Source: Streptosporangium lutulentum (GTDB taxonomy: Bacteria; Actinomycetota; Actinomycetes; Streptosporangiales; Streptosporangiaceae). Taken from it: 64,000 nt of DNA. Positions 1 to 8,904 of the stretch are shown here, in pieces. Position numbers and translations under genes: made by a program. The notes under the pieces are model-generated. The model saw nothing but the letters and a program-made list of their open reading frames with translations, was not told the DNA's origin and searched no databases. How positions within the stretch are numbered: position 1 is the stretch's first letter; each line of letters opens with the position of its first letter. The DNA is taken from the NCBI RefSeq assembly GCF_030811455.1, contig NZ_JAUSQU010000001.1:6386001-6450000 (forward strand), read 5' to 3'.

Positions 1-369
1 CCCGCGCAGCACCGGCAACACGGCCCGGTTCACGTTCAGCAGCCCGAAGACGTTGACGTCGAAGACCGCGCGGACCGCGGAGTCGGACGCCTCCTCGACG
101 GCTCCGAGCAGGCCGCGCCCCGCGTTGTTGACCAGCACGTCGATCCTGCCGAAGCGCTTCACGGCCTGCGTCACGGCCTCGTGGGCCTGGCGCTCGTCGG
201 TGACGTCCAACGTGACGACGAGGAGTTCGCCCCCCGCGTCCTGGAACTCCTTCCTGGCCGCCTCGGCGTCGCGTACCGCGGCGACGACCTGCCGGCCACG
301 CGAGAGTGCCTCTCGGACGATCTCCGCACCAAGCCCTCGCGAGGCTCCGGTGACGAACCAGACGCTCAT
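1..369 (-). CDS. Short-chain dehydrogenase/reductase, 3' end cut by window edge
   Basis: This is the N-terminal 123 codons of an SDR oxidoreductase; the C-terminal half lies outside the window. The start MSVWFVTGASRGLG gives the Rossmann TGxxxGxG cofactor motif at residues 7-14, and VLVNNAG lies near residue 90. The catalytic Tyr-x-x-x-Lys is beyond the edge, so activity cannot be judged. The ATG at 369 follows a good ribosome site (GGAGAG) on the minus strand. It lies downstream of the aldo/keto reductase in the same direction, separated by 131 bp that contain a strong palindrome, so co-transcription is possible but not assured. Substrate is unknown. Confidence 0.85.
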   Translation of the reverse strand, partial: MSVWFVTGASRGLGAEIVREALSRGRQVVAAVRDAEAARKEFQDAGGELLVVTLDVTDERQAHEAVTQAVKRFGRIDVLVNNAGRGLLGAVEEASDSAVRAVFDVNVFGLLNVNRAVLPVLRG

Positions 370-420
370 CTCTTCTCTCCTTTCGGGGCGGGCCGGGGGC
401 TTGAACTCGTCGCCGGTGCG

Positions 421-446
421 GGTGGCCCGGATCGATCCGGACCACC
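421..446. terminator. Inverted repeat between aldo/keto reductase and SDR
   Basis: The core CCGGATCGATCCGG (427-440) is a perfect palindrome. After one mismatch it extends to GGTGG/CCACC arms, 26 bp in all. It may be a terminator for the upstream reductase or an operator for the dehydrogenase. There is no T-run, so the choice is open. Confidence 0.45.
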
Positions 447-500
447 CGGGTCGGACCTCGGACTTCCAGGTCCCCGGGTCGGGGCCTTGGCTCCGCCGGT

Positions 501-1367
501 TCAGACCTCCCGGGTCAGGGTCTCGAACTCCTCGTCGCTGAGCTCGATGAGCGCGGCGGCCATGTTGTCCTCCAGGTGCGAGACCGTGGAGGTACCGGGG
601 ATGGGCAGCATCACGGGCGAGCGCCTGAGCAGCCACGCCAGCGCGAGCTGCGACGGCGTGGCGCCGTGCCTCTTGGAGAACGTCTCAAGCGGGCTGCCCT
701 CCTTCGCCAGCTTTCCGGTGGCGAGCGGGGCCCAAGGGATGAAGGCGATGCCGTTCTCCTCGGAGTACTTCAGCAGCGGCTCCGCGTCGCGCTTCGCGAG
801 GTTGTAGAGGTTCTGCACCGAGACGATGGTCGCGAACTCGCTCGCCCGCTCGACGTCCTCGACGCTGACCTCGCTGAGGCCGATGTGCCGGATCTTGCCC
901 TCCTGCTGCAGGAGGGCGAGCTCCCCGATCTGGTCGGCGAGCGGCACCTGCGAGTCGATGCGGTGCAGCTGGAGCAGGTCGATCCGGTCGACGCCGAGGT
1001 GGCGCAGGCTCAGCATGACCTGCTGCCGCAGGTATTCCGGGCGGCCGACCACCCGCCAGTCACCGGGGCCCGAACGGGTGAACCCCGCCTTGGTCGCGAT
1101 GATCAGATCATCGGCATAGGGGTGCAGCGCCTTCTTGATCAGCATGTCGGCCACGAACGGGCCGTACGCGTCGGCGGTGTCGATGAAGTTCACACCGAGC
1201 TCGACGGCGCGGCGGAGCACGCGGACCGCCTCATCCGGGTCGCGCGGGTCTCCCCATACCCCCGTGCCGGTCAACTGCATGGCCCCGTAACCCAGGCGGT
1301 TGACGCGAAGGTCGCCTCCGATGGCGAAAGATCCCGAGGCGTCTGCCGGACGAACAGTAGTGGTCAT
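501..1367 (-). CDS. Aldo/keto reductase
   Basis: A 288-residue NAD(P)H-dependent aldo/keto reductase of the bacterial AKR type (TIM barrel, cytosolic). Visible features are the NFIDTADAYG motif near residue 60 (catalytic Asp and Tyr), the active-site Lys in IIATKAGF, the His in LLQLHRID, and the cofactor-binding IPGTSTVSHLEDN segment near the C terminus. The ATG at 1367 has a clear GGGGAG ribosome site. The promoter overlaps an 18-bp palindrome, so this gene is probably repressed by a TetR-type protein, plausibly the one encoded just upstream at 1589-2227. The native substrate is unknown. Family assignment is firm. Confidence 0.93.
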   Translation of the reverse strand: MTTTVRPADASGSFAIGGDLRVNRLGYGAMQLTGTGVWGDPRDPDEAVRVLRRAVELGVNFIDTADAYGPFVADMLIKKALHPYADDLIIATKAGFTRSGPGDWRVVGRPEYLRQQVMLSLRHLGVDRIDLLQLHRIDSQVPLADQIGELALLQQEGKIRHIGLSEVSVEDVERASEFATIVSVQNLYNLAKRDAEPLLKYSEENGIAFIPWAPLATGKLAKEGSPLETFSKRHGATPSQLALAWLLRRSPVMLPIPGTSTVSHLEDNMAAALIELSDEEFETLTREV

Positions 1368-1383
1368 TGTCTCCCCTAAAGAC

Positions 1384-1407
1384 GAACTGAACGTTCAGTT
1401 CACTATA
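1384..1407 (-). promoter_or_regulatory. Palindromic operator with -10 of the aldo/keto reductase
   Basis: GAACTGAACGTTCAGTTC at 1384-1401 is a perfect 18-bp palindrome. It abuts a minus-strand -10 hexamer TATAGT (1407-1402), so a bound repressor would cover the transcription start about 28 nt before the ATG. The TGAACGTTCA core is typical of TetR-family operators. The regulator assignment is inferred from proximity. Confidence 0.7.
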
Positions 1408-1588
1408 AGACTTCAGGTGGCGGCGGGAAAAATCCCCCCCGGATTCGACCGACCGCCGAGGGCCGCCGGGCCGCCCGACCCCGGACCCGGCCTTCCCACA
1501 GCGCCTGCGAGGACCCGCCCACGGTTCGGACACGACTCCCGGTGCGTCCCGTTCGGGCGTTCCGGCCCTGTCCGGTGGCCTGCCGCGT

Positions 1589-2227
1589 TCAGCGGGCCCG
1601 GTAACAGCGCAGCCACATGGTGACGCCGTCGTCGACGATCGCGGCGACCTCCGCGTCGGAGAGCTCACACAGCCCGTACCGGGACCGGTCGATCGCCTCG
1701 TTGAGCACCAGCACGATGAGCTGGCGGACCGCCAGGTCCAGATTGTCCACGTCAAGGACACCGAGCCGGACCTGCTGCTCCACCTCTTGCCTGATGGAGA
1801 GTTCGAAGGCGGGTCGCGCCTGCGTCCACTTCTCCATCAGCTCGGGCTGGCGCATCTGCTCGATGACGACGAGACGGCGGAACGCGGCGACGTCCCCGCC
1901 CAGGTTCAGGCGCACCATCAGGCGGAAGACCGTACGAAGATCCTGGTCGATGTCGCCCGTGTCCTCGAACTTCTCGGCGAACACGGCCTCCGAGTCCTCG
2001 ACCACACCCTGCTGGACCATCTGGACGACGGCCGCGAACAGCTGTTCCTTGCCCTCGAAGTGGTTGTAGATCGTCTGCTTCGACACCCCGGCCTCCGCGG
2101 CGATCACCTCGATGCTCGTGTCGGCGTAGCCGTGCCGCAGGAACACCCGTTTCGCGGCGTCGACGATCAAATGCCGCTTCGCCGGACGGCCGGGGCGACG
2201 AGCGACCGCTTGACTTTCTGGACCCAT
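1589..2227 (-). CDS. TetR/AcrR family transcriptional regulator
   Basis: A 212-residue TetR repressor. The N-terminal helix-turn-helix spans about residues 18-65 (IVDAAKRVFLRHGYADTSIEVIAAEAGVSKQTIYNHF), and the C-terminal helical region is the ligand-binding and dimer part. It is divergent from the FAD monooxygenase at 2401 across a 173-bp gap and upstream of the aldo/keto reductase in the same direction, so it could control either or both. The ATG at 2227 lies only a few bases from a predicted transcription start, so the mRNA may be almost leaderless. Its effector is unknown. Confidence 0.93.
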   Translation of the reverse strand: MGPESQAVARRPGRPAKRHLIVDAAKRVFLRHGYADTSIEVIAAEAGVSKQTIYNHFEGKEQLFAAVVQMVQQGVVEDSEAVFAEKFEDTGDIDQDLRTVFRLMVRLNLGGDVAAFRRLVVIEQMRQPELMEKWTQARPAFELSIRQEVEQQVRLGVLDVDNLDLAVRQLIVLVLNEAIDRSRYGLCELSDAEVAAIVDDGVTMWLRCYRAR

Positions 2228-2277
2228 GAGTCTAAGAATACAGAATATTAATTAGAATAAGCAGTCCAAGTATTCAG
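2228..2277. promoter_or_regulatory. AT-rich divergent promoter region of TetR / monooxygenase
   Basis: An AT-rich island. On the minus strand TTGGAC (2269-2264) and TATTCT (2247-2242), 16 bp apart, form a promoter for the TetR gene. GAATAC (2236-2241) and GTATTC (2270-2275) form an inverted repeat across it. On the minus strand two copies of a CTGnATnCTTnGACT motif begin at 2277 and 2243, 34 bp apart. These are candidate autoregulatory sites. Confidence 0.5.
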
Positions 2278-2400
2278 AGGAGCTCGGACACGCCCCCCAT
2301 CCGGGCTGTCCCAGCGGCGGGAGCCACTCCGCCCGCACCACCCTCGGTACCTGGTCCTGTTCGCCATGCCCTCATCCGAACGGAACGAGCGAGGAGAGTC

Positions 2401-4029
2401 ATGACCACCACCGATGTCGTCATCGTCGGCGGCGGCCCCAACGGGCTGCTGATGGCGTGTGAGCTCGCGTTGTCAGGCGTGCGCCCCGTCGTGCTGGAGC
2501 GCCTGCCGGAACGGGACGCGTCGCCCAAGGCCAACGGCCTGGTCGGCCGCGTCGTGCAGGTGCTGGACTATCGCGGTCTGTACGAACGGTTCAGCCGGAG
2601 CACGAAGCCACCGACGCCGAGCCCCTACTTCCAGTTCGGGGCCCTGACCCTGGACATGTCCGCGTGGAGCGGCAACTCGCTGTACACGCTCCCCATCCCG
2701 CAGCACCGCATGGAGGAGCTGCTCGAACAGCGCGCGCACGAGCTGGGTGTGGAGATCCGGCGCGGGCACGAGGTGACCGCGCTGAACCAGGACGCGGAAG
2801 GCGTCACCGTCGACGTGCGGGGACCGGACGGCTCCTACCGGCTGGCCGCCGGATTCCTGGTCGGTGCCGACGGCGGGCGCAGCACCGTCCGGAAGCGGGC
2901 CGGCATCGAGTTTCCCGGGATCACCGACGACGGTTTCATCGCGCGTAGCGGGCAGGTCACGATTCATCCGCCGGTGGCCGTCCCGGGTACCGGCGAGCTG
3001 GAGGTGCCCGGAATGGGACGGCTCCGGCCTGCGACCTTCACCCGCACGGAGAACGGAGTCTTCGCCTACGGGATGTTCCAGCCCGGGGTCTACAGGGTCG
3101 CCGTCCATGAGTGGGATCGGCCTCCGGCCGAGAGCCGCGCGCCCGCCACGATCGAAGACCTGCGCGAGGCCGTCAGCCGGGTCCTCGGCACCGACATACC
3201 GATGAGCGAACCGCCGACCGGTCAGGGTCCCCCACCGGTGAGGGACACGAACGGTGTCAATTCACGGCTGGCCGACCGGTATCGGCAGGGGCGCGTGTTC
3301 CTGGTCGGCGACGCCGCACATGTCCAGTCCGGGGTGGGAGGCCCGGGGCTGAACCTGGGTCTTCAGGACGTGATCAACCTGGCGTGGAAGCTGGCGGCCG
3401 TCGTCGACGGCTGGGCGCCGGAAGACCTGCTGGACACCTACCAGAGCGAGCGGCGCCCCGCCGCGGAGCGGGTGATCATGCACAGTCGTGCGCAGACCGC
3501 CCTGCTGTCACCCGGCCCGAACATCACCGCGCTGCGGGAGGTGTTCACCGAGCTGCTGGATGATCAGACCAACGTGCGGCGCATCTCGAACCTCATGTCC
3601 GGAGCGGACGTTCGCTACGACATGCGCCCCGACGGCCCCGCGCATCCGCTCACCGGTGGCTGGATGCCGGATCTCGTCCTGAGCACCGCGAACGGGCCGG
3701 CCAGGGTCGCCGGCCTCATGCACGCGGTCAGGCCGATCCTGCTGAACCTGGCCGACCGGGCCGATCTGGTGGAAGCGGCCTCCGGCTGGACGGACCGCGT
3801 GGACGTGGTCACCGCGACAAGCGTCGACCGCCCCGCGGACGCGGTACTGATCCGCCCGGACGGGTACGTCGCGTGGGCCGCCGCCCCGGGCGCACCGGGT
3901 GGGGCGGACGCGCTGCGGCACGCCCTGCGTACCTGGTTCGGCCTGCCGACGAGTCTCCGAGACTCTTCCGTACGGCTCGCGTCCCGTCACCCGCGTGACG
4001 CGAGCCGTACGGAGGGGATCAGCGGGTGA
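2401..4029 (+). CDS. FAD-dependent aromatic monooxygenase
   Basis: A 542-residue class A flavoprotein hydroxylase of the PheA/TfdB-like group, related to rifampicin and polyketide oxygenases. It has the N-terminal dinucleotide motif VVIVGGGPNG (about 6-15), the FAD/NAD(P)H DG motif LVGADGGRSTVRK (about 155) and the GD motif RVFLVGDAAH (about 298) followed by GGPGLNLGLQD. The C-terminal thioredoxin-like domain expected for this length is present from about residue 400. The start follows GAGGAGAG. It is divergent from a TetR gene, a common arrangement for inducible detoxification. The 3' end overlaps the convergent GH3 gene by 11 bp. The aromatic substrate cannot be told. Confidence 0.9.
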   Translation: MTTTDVVIVGGGPNGLLMACELALSGVRPVVLERLPERDASPKANGLVGRVVQVLDYRGLYERFSRSTKPPTPSPYFQFGALTLDMSAWSGNSLYTLPIPQHRMEELLEQRAHELGVEIRRGHEVTALNQDAEGVTVDVRGPDGSYRLAAGFLVGADGGRSTVRKRAGIEFPGITDDGFIARSGQVTIHPPVAVPGTGELEVPGMGRLRPATFTRTENGVFAYGMFQPGVYRVAVHEWDRPPAESRAPATIEDLREAVSRVLGTDIPMSEPPTGQGPPPVRDTNGVNSRLADRYRQGRVFLVGDAAHVQSGVGGPGLNLGLQDVINLAWKLAAVVDGWAPEDLLDTYQSERRPAAERVIMHSRAQTALLSPGPNITALREVFTELLDDQTNVRRISNLMSGADVRYDMRPDGPAHPLTGGWMPDLVLSTANGPARVAGLMHAVRPILLNLADRADLVEAASGWTDRVDVVTATSVDRPADAVLIRPDGYVAWAAAPGAPGGADALRHALRTWFGLPTSLRDSSVRLASRHPRDASRTEGISG

Positions 4030-6940
4030 AGGTCAGATCCGCCAGGCGCGAGGCGCCCCTGAAGACCAGGTAGAGGTCATGCCTGCCGCCGGCTCCGGTG
4101 ACCGGGGCGGTGGCCGTGGCCCACCGGTGGACGCCGCCGGTGGCGGTCACCGGGACCGTGGCGACGAGTTTGCCGGTCGGGGAGCCGAGGCGGACGTCGA
4201 CGGAGGAGGAGGCGGTCGCGGCCACGCCCACCCTGAGGCCGGTCACGCCCTTGCCGAGGTCCACGTCCTCGAACGCGATCCACTCCCCCGCGGAGGCCTC
4301 CACCGCGTCCCCGCGGACCTTGGTCTCGTCGACCAGCTCGGCGCCCGAGTGGTCGTCGAAGTCGGCCGCCCGGGTGAGCCTGGTCAGGTCCCGGCTGGGG
4401 ATCCGCTCGCCGTTCACCCGCACGGTGGCGCGCTGGCGGATCCGGTCCGACGACGAGCCGACCAGGATGTCGTGGGTGGACGGCTCCACCGCGAAGCGGC
4501 CCCGGGTCACGTCCCACAGGGCCAGGTCCGCGGTCCTGAGCGAGAGCCGCACGACCTTCGACTCGCCCGGCGCCAGGTGCACCCGCTGGAAGCCGCGAAG
4601 CTGCTTGACCGGCTGCTTCACCCGTGAGGTGTGCTGGTGGGTGTAGAGCTGGACGACCTCGTCGCCCGCCACGGAGCCGGTGTTGGTCACGCGGACGCTC
4701 ACCTCGTAACCGTCGTCCTTCGCGACGGCCTTCAGCCCCTGGTAGCCGAAAGTGGTGTAGCTCAGGCCGTGGCCGAAGGCGTAGAGCGGGCTGTCCTTGG
4801 CGTACAGGTAGGTCGAGTCGTTCTTGATGATGTCGTAGTCGAGGATGTCGGGCAGCTCCGTGGTGCCCCTGGGCCACGTCTGGGTGAGACGGCCGGCCGG
4901 GTTGACGTCGCCGTACAGGACGTCGGCCAGGGCGTGGCCGGTCTCGGCTCCGGCGTGGGTGGTCCACAGGATCGCCGGGACCTTGTCCTGAAGGCGGTCG
5001 ATGGTCGTCGGGTAGCTGTTCTCCAGCACCACGACGGTGTTCGGGTTGGCCTTGCGGACCGCCTCGACCAGTGCCTCCTGGCCTTCGGCGAGGTCCAGGT
5101 CCGTCCGGTCGTGGGCCTCGCGGCCGTTGATGAACGGCATGCTGCCGACCACGACCACCGCCACGTCCGCGCTCCTCGCCGCCGCGACGGCCTCGCCGAT
5201 CCCGCTGCGTACGGTCTCCTTGGTGAAGCGGGTGGCGGCGGCGGCCGTCGTCAGGCCGAGCGTGCCGTCGGCCGCCGCCCTGACGTAGGTGTCCGGGCCG
5301 AACCAGGACTCGGCGGTCTCGTATCCGGCGTACCTCAGGAGCGTCGTGCCGTCGGCCTGCGCCTCCAGCTTGAACTGCTCCTGCACGAACCAGCCGGTGG
5401 GCTGGTCCTGGTTGTTGACCAGGGTGGACCAGTTGGCGCGGCTGACGTACTTGCCGTTGGCGACGCTGCGCAGGGTGACGACGCCCCGGCCCCAGTCGAA
5501 GACGTCGAACTGCTCGGTCGCGCCCGCCGTGGTCGCCGACAGCGTGAGGTCGGCGCCCGCGCCGACGCCCGCGGTGAGGTATCTCCCGTCGGCCTTGAGG
5601 GCGATCCGGTCGACGCCCTCGGTGTCGACGGTGGCGGCCCGCTCCTTGATGCCGTCGAGCGGGGTGATCCGGTAGGGCAGCCTGCCCGAGTACCAGTCGG
5701 TGTAGAGGGTCTTGGCCAGCGGCCCCACCACCGCGACCTTCTTCGACGGTTTGAGGGGCAGGGTCCCGTTCGCGTTCTTGAGCAGCACCGCCGCCTCGGC
5801 CGCGGCCTGCCGGGCGAGCCTCTGGTGCGCGGGGGCGTTGACCACGGCCTTGGTGATCTTCCCGTACGGCCCGCCGTCCGGGTCGAACTCACCCAGCCGG
5901 AACCGGATGCTCAGGATGTTCCGGATGGCCCCGTCGACGTCGGCCGGGGTGAGAAGGCCCTGCGACAGCGCCGCGTTGACCGAGTTTCTCGTCGGGGCGC
6001 CGTTGGTGTCGTCCACCGTGAAGCTCTCCACGCCCGCCTTGACCATCGCGGCGGCGGCCTCCGCCGGGGTGGCGTAGTAGGCCTGCGAGCCGGTCAGATT
6101 GTTGGGGCCTCCGGCGTCGGAGACGTTGAACAGGGGCCTGTCGGTCCAGGTCCTGACGGAGGCGTTGAGGTCGGTGACCGTCGCGGGCCGCCCGTTGATC
6201 AGGTTGTAGGCCGTCATGACGCCGGTGGCCGCGTCGGCCGAGACGGCGGCCTTGAAAGCCGGGACGTCGTACTCGTTGAGGACGCGCGGGCGCAGGCTGG
6301 AGGAGGTGGTGTCCCTGCGGACCTCGTTGTTGTTGGCCAGGAAGTGCTTGAGCACCGGGGCCGCCCTGAGACGGTCGGGGTCGTCGCCCTGGATTCCCGA
6401 GCCGTACGCCGTGGAGATCGCCCCGGTGAGCAGCGGGTCCTCGGAGTAGCCCTCCTCGTTGCGGCCCCAGCGCGGGTCGCGGAGCAGGTTGACCACCGGT
6501 GCCCACAGCTGCAGGCCCCAGACGCGGGGGTTCTCGGCGTGGTAGCCCCGGGCCTCGTCGCCGACGACGGAGCCGACCCGCTTGACCAGGTCCGGGTCCC
6601 AGGTGCTGGCCAGGCCCACGGCCTGGGGGAACACGGTTCCCTCCGCCGTCACGACGGCGCCGCCGTTGTCGACGTCGGTGGACCAGGCGACGCCGTGCAG
6701 CGCCTCCGTCCCGGTCTTGAACAGGCCGATGCCCAGCCGGTCCACCGCGGGCTGGTACTGGTGAAGCCAGGAGACCTTCTCCGCCAGGGTCAACCGGCCG
6801 AGCAGGTCGTCGATCCGCTGGTTCAGCGGCAGTGCGGGATCTCGGAAGGGATACTCGTAGGCCGCCTGGGCGGGAGCCGTGGTCAGGGCCAGGGTCAGGG
6901 CCAGTACGGCCGCCGCCGCCGGTGACGGGCGAAAGGACAT
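4019..6940 (-). CDS. Secreted GH3 beta-glycosidase with trefoil-like insert and CBM6-like end
   Basis: A 973-residue family 3 glycoside hydrolase (beta-glucosidase or beta-xylosidase). A signal peptide ends near APAQA (residue 26). The GH3 catalytic barrel follows, with WGRNEEGYSED (158-168), LKHFLANNNE (197-206) and the nucleophile Asp275 in FNVSDAGG. The C-terminal GH3 sandwich is split by an insert of about 130 residues (roughly 440-570) of beta-trefoil look (ADGRYLTAG, NGKYVSR), probably sugar-binding. A fibronectin-III-like domain follows (FGHGLSYTTF onward) and the last 115 residues resemble a CBM6 carbohydrate-binding module. It lies downstream of the sugar ABC permeases, with its own LacI-like operator. 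Xylosidase versus glucosidase activity is uncertain. Confidence 0.92.
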   Translation of the reverse strand: MSFRPSPAAAAVLALTLALTTAPAQAAYEYPFRDPALPLNQRIDDLLGRLTLAEKVSWLHQYQPAVDRLGIGLFKTGTEALHGVAWSTDVDNGGAVVTAEGTVFPQAVGLASTWDPDLVKRVGSVVGDEARGYHAENPRVWGLQLWAPVVNLLRDPRWGRNEEGYSEDPLLTGAISTAYGSGIQGDDPDRLRAAPVLKHFLANNNEVRRDTTSSSLRPRVLNEYDVPAFKAAVSADAATGVMTAYNLINGRPATVTDLNASVRTWTDRPLFNVSDAGGPNNLTGSQAYYATPAEAAAAMVKAGVESFTVDDTNGAPTRNSVNAALSQGLLTPADVDGAIRNILSIRFRLGEFDPDGGPYGKITKAVVNAPAHQRLARQAAAEAAVLLKNANGTLPLKPSKKVAVVGPLAKTLYTDWYSGRLPYRITPLDGIKERAATVDTEGVDRIALKADGRYLTAGVGAGADLTLSATTAGATEQFDVFDWGRGVVTLRSVANGKYVSRANWSTLVNNQDQPTGWFVQEQFKLEAQADGTTLLRYAGYETAESWFGPDTYVRAAADGTLGLTTAAAATRFTKETVRSGIGEAVAAARSADVAVVVVGSMPFINGREAHDRTDLDLAEGQEALVEAVRKANPNTVVVLENSYPTTIDRLQDKVPAILWTTHAGAETGHALADVLYGDVNPAGRLTQTWPRGTTELPDILDYDIIKNDSTYLYAKDSPLYAFGHGLSYTTFGYQGLKAVAKDDGYEVSVRVTNTGSVAGDEVVQLYTHQHTSRVKQPVKQLRGFQRVHLAPGESKVVRLSLRTADLALWDVTRGRFAVEPSTHDILVGSSSDRIRQRATVRVNGERIPSRDLTRLTRAADFDDHSGAELVDETKVRGDAVEASAGEWIAFEDVDLGKGVTGLRVGVAATASSSVDVRLGSPTGKLVATVPVTATGGVHRWATATAPVTGAGGRHDLYLVFRGASRLADLTFTR

Positions 6941-6960
6941 TGCGCCTCCAAGGTCAGGGA

Positions 6961-6976
6961 GTCGAAGCGCTTCAGG
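6961..6976 (-). promoter_or_regulatory. LacI-like operator before GH3 gene
   Basis: GTCGAAGCGCTTCAGG contains the perfect palindrome GAAGCGCTTC (6964-6973), typical of LacI-family operators in actinobacteria. The 11-mer AGCGCTTCAGG (6966-6976) recurs exactly in front of the GH31 gene (12516-12526), which suggests one shared repressor. No lacI-type gene is in the window. Confidence 0.65.
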
Positions 6977-7057
6977 TTCGGGACGCCATCCGCCCCCGAG
7001 CGGCGGGTGAGGTCATGGGAGGTCGCCCGCGGGCCGCGTCGCCCGCGACGACGGGGA

Positions 7058-7873
7058 TCACTTGATCGCACCGACGGTCACGCCACGCGTGAGGGTCCGC
7101 TGGAAGATCAGGAAGAAGACGACGGCCGGGAGGATGCCGAGCAGCGCCGAGGCACTCGACATCGTGGCGTCCATCATCTTGTCCCCCTGGAGGACCCCCA
7201 GCGCGACCGGCACGGTCTGGTTGTCGTTGGAGATGAGGAAGACGAGGGGCAGGAAGAACTCGTTCCAGGTCCAGATGAAGAAGAAGACGAGCAGGACGCT
7301 CAGCGTCGGCCTGCTGATCGGCACCACCACCTGCCACAGCGCCCGCCACCTGCCCGCCCCGTCGAGGGCCGCCGCCTCCAGGATCTCGGGCGGGAACCGG
7401 CTGAGCACCGAGGAGAGCAGGTAGGTCCCGAAGGCACTCTGGATCACCGTGAAGATGATGATCACCCCGAGCCGGGTGTCGTAGAGGCCGACCTGCTTCG
7501 ACAGGTAGTACAGGGGATAGACCAGCGCCTCCTGCGGCAGCGTGTTGGCCATCAGGAACGCGACCAGGATCCACACCCGGCCGCGCACCCGGCCGATGCC
7601 GAGCGCGTAGGCGTTGAGCACCGACAGGACCACCGCGAGCACGGCGACCGAACCGCTGATCAGCAGGCTGTTCCAGAGCTTGCCGCCGAAGTCCACCCTG
7701 TTCCAGAACCGGACGATCCCGTCGAGGTAGAGCTCCCCGGGCAGGCTCAGCGGCCCTCCCGAGGAGTAGTCCGCCGGGGACTTCACCGCGTTGAGCGTGA
7801 CGACGACGAACGGCACCAGCATCACGACGGCCAGCACGACCAGCGAGACCAGGACGGAGTATTTCCGGATCAT
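7058..7873 (-). CDS. Carbohydrate ABC transporter permease, MalG-type
   Basis: A 271-residue inner-membrane permease of a CUT1-type sugar importer with about six transmembrane helices. The EAA loop that docks the ATPase reads EAAALDGAGRWRALWQVVVP. Its ATG overlaps the stop of the first permease by 4 bp (ATGA), so the two are translationally coupled. No ATPase subunit lies nearby; such importers in actinobacteria often use a shared MsiK-type ATPase encoded elsewhere (known for the family, inferred here). Confidence 0.93.
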   Translation of the reverse strand: MIRKYSVLVSLVVLAVVMLVPFVVVTLNAVKSPADYSSGGPLSLPGELYLDGIVRFWNRVDFGGKLWNSLLISGSVAVLAVVLSVLNAYALGIGRVRGRVWILVAFLMANTLPQEALVYPLYYLSKQVGLYDTRLGVIIIFTVIQSAFGTYLLSSVLSRFPPEILEAAALDGAGRWRALWQVVVPISRPTLSVLLVFFFIWTWNEFFLPLVFLISNDNQTVPVALGVLQGDKMMDATMSSASALLGILPAVVFFLIFQRTLTRGVTVGAIK

Positions 7874-8748
7874 GATTCCCTGTCCTGAATCCGCAGGAAG
7901 AAGACCGTCACCATGATGATCAAGAGGGTGAGCACGGTGGCGATCGCCGAGCCGTAGCCGACGTTGGCCTTCTCGAAGAAGTTCTGGTAGCTGAAGTAGG
8001 ACGGCACGAGCGTGGCCCCGCCGGGGCCGCCCCGGGTCAGGACGAAGATCGGCCCGAAGACCTTCAGCGCGGCGATCGTGCAGGTCAGCAGGACCACGTA
8101 GATCTCCGGCCGGATCTGCGTGATCGTGATGTGCCAGAACCGCCGCCACCATGACGCGCCGTCCGTCTCGGCCGCCTCGTACAGGGCGGGGTCGACCCGC
8201 TGCAGCCCGGCCATGAAGATCACGACCGGGTAGCCGATCTGGAACCACACCATGATCGCCATGACGCTCGGCAGCGCCCAGGAGGGATCGCCGAGCCAGT
8301 TCCTCGGCTCCATCCCCAGCAGCCCGAGCAGCTCGTTGAGCGCCCCGAACCGCGGATGCATGATCCAGCCCCAGACGATCCCGGCGACCGCGACCGGCAG
8401 GACCTGCGGCAGGTAGTAGGCCGCCCGCAGCGCGCCGGCCGTACGGGGGCCGAACTTCTTGCCCACGTGGTCGAACAGGGTCGCCGCCAGGACCAGCCCG
8501 ATGATCGTCGGGATGATCGCCATCGCCACGATCAGCGCGACGTTGTTGCGGAAGGAGGCCCAGAACCGCTCGTCGGCGAGGAGCCGCGTGTAGTTGTCCA
8601 GGCCGATCCACTTCGGCGCGCCGATCCCCTGCCACCGGGTGAACCCGATCCCGACGTTCATCAGGAACGGCACGACGACGACCGCCGTGAAGAGCAGGGC
8701 GCTCGGCAGGAGGAAAACCCAGTACCCACCCCTGCGGGACCTCTTCAT
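7870..8748 (-). CDS. Carbohydrate ABC transporter permease, MalF-type
   Basis: A 292-residue permease, partner of the MalG-type protein. It has about six transmembrane helices beginning at GYWVFLLPSALLFTAVVVV and an EAA loop YEAAETDGASWWRRFWHITI. The gene starts 156 bp after the binding-protein stop. That gap holds a short tandem repeat array, which may lower permease expression relative to the binding protein, as is usual in such operons. The substrate is probably an oligosaccharide released by the flanking GH31 and GH3 enzymes (inference). Confidence 0.93.
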   Translation of the reverse strand: MKRSRRGGYWVFLLPSALLFTAVVVVPFLMNVGIGFTRWQGIGAPKWIGLDNYTRLLADERFWASFRNNVALIVAMAIIPTIIGLVLAATLFDHVGKKFGPRTAGALRAAYYLPQVLPVAVAGIVWGWIMHPRFGALNELLGLLGMEPRNWLGDPSWALPSVMAIMVWFQIGYPVVIFMAGLQRVDPALYEAAETDGASWWRRFWHITITQIRPEIYVVLLTCTIAALKVFGPIFVLTRGGPGGATLVPSYFSYQNFFEKANVGYGSAIATVLTLLIIMVTVFFLRIQDRES

Positions 8749-8832
8749 GCGAGGGCCTCTCCGTGTGTTCTCCGCGTACGGTCCGTGCCGCGCCGCCGCG
8801 GCACGGACCTCGACAATGGGGCGGTCGCCGTC

Positions 8833-8898
8833 GTCCGATCGGTCGCCGACGTTCGTCCGGCCGCTCGGCCGGTCACCGACGCTCGGCCGGTCACCGGC
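8833..8898. repeat. 18-bp tandem repeats after the binding-protein stop
   Basis: Two near-identical 18-bp units (8863-8880 and 8881-8898, GCTCGGCCGGTCACCGAC type) are preceded by a diverged unit at 8833-8850. The GGTCAcc element repeats the sequence around the minus-strand stop codon of the binding protein (GCGGTCAG, 8901-8908). Confidence 0.6.
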
Positions 8899-8904
8899 GT
8901 GCGG

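Noticed and set aside
4631..6925. A 764-codon open frame antisense to the GH3 gene
   Set aside because: It mirrors the codon bias of the real GH3 gene, has no recognisable domain, and the opposite strand has signal peptide, catalytic motifs and operator.
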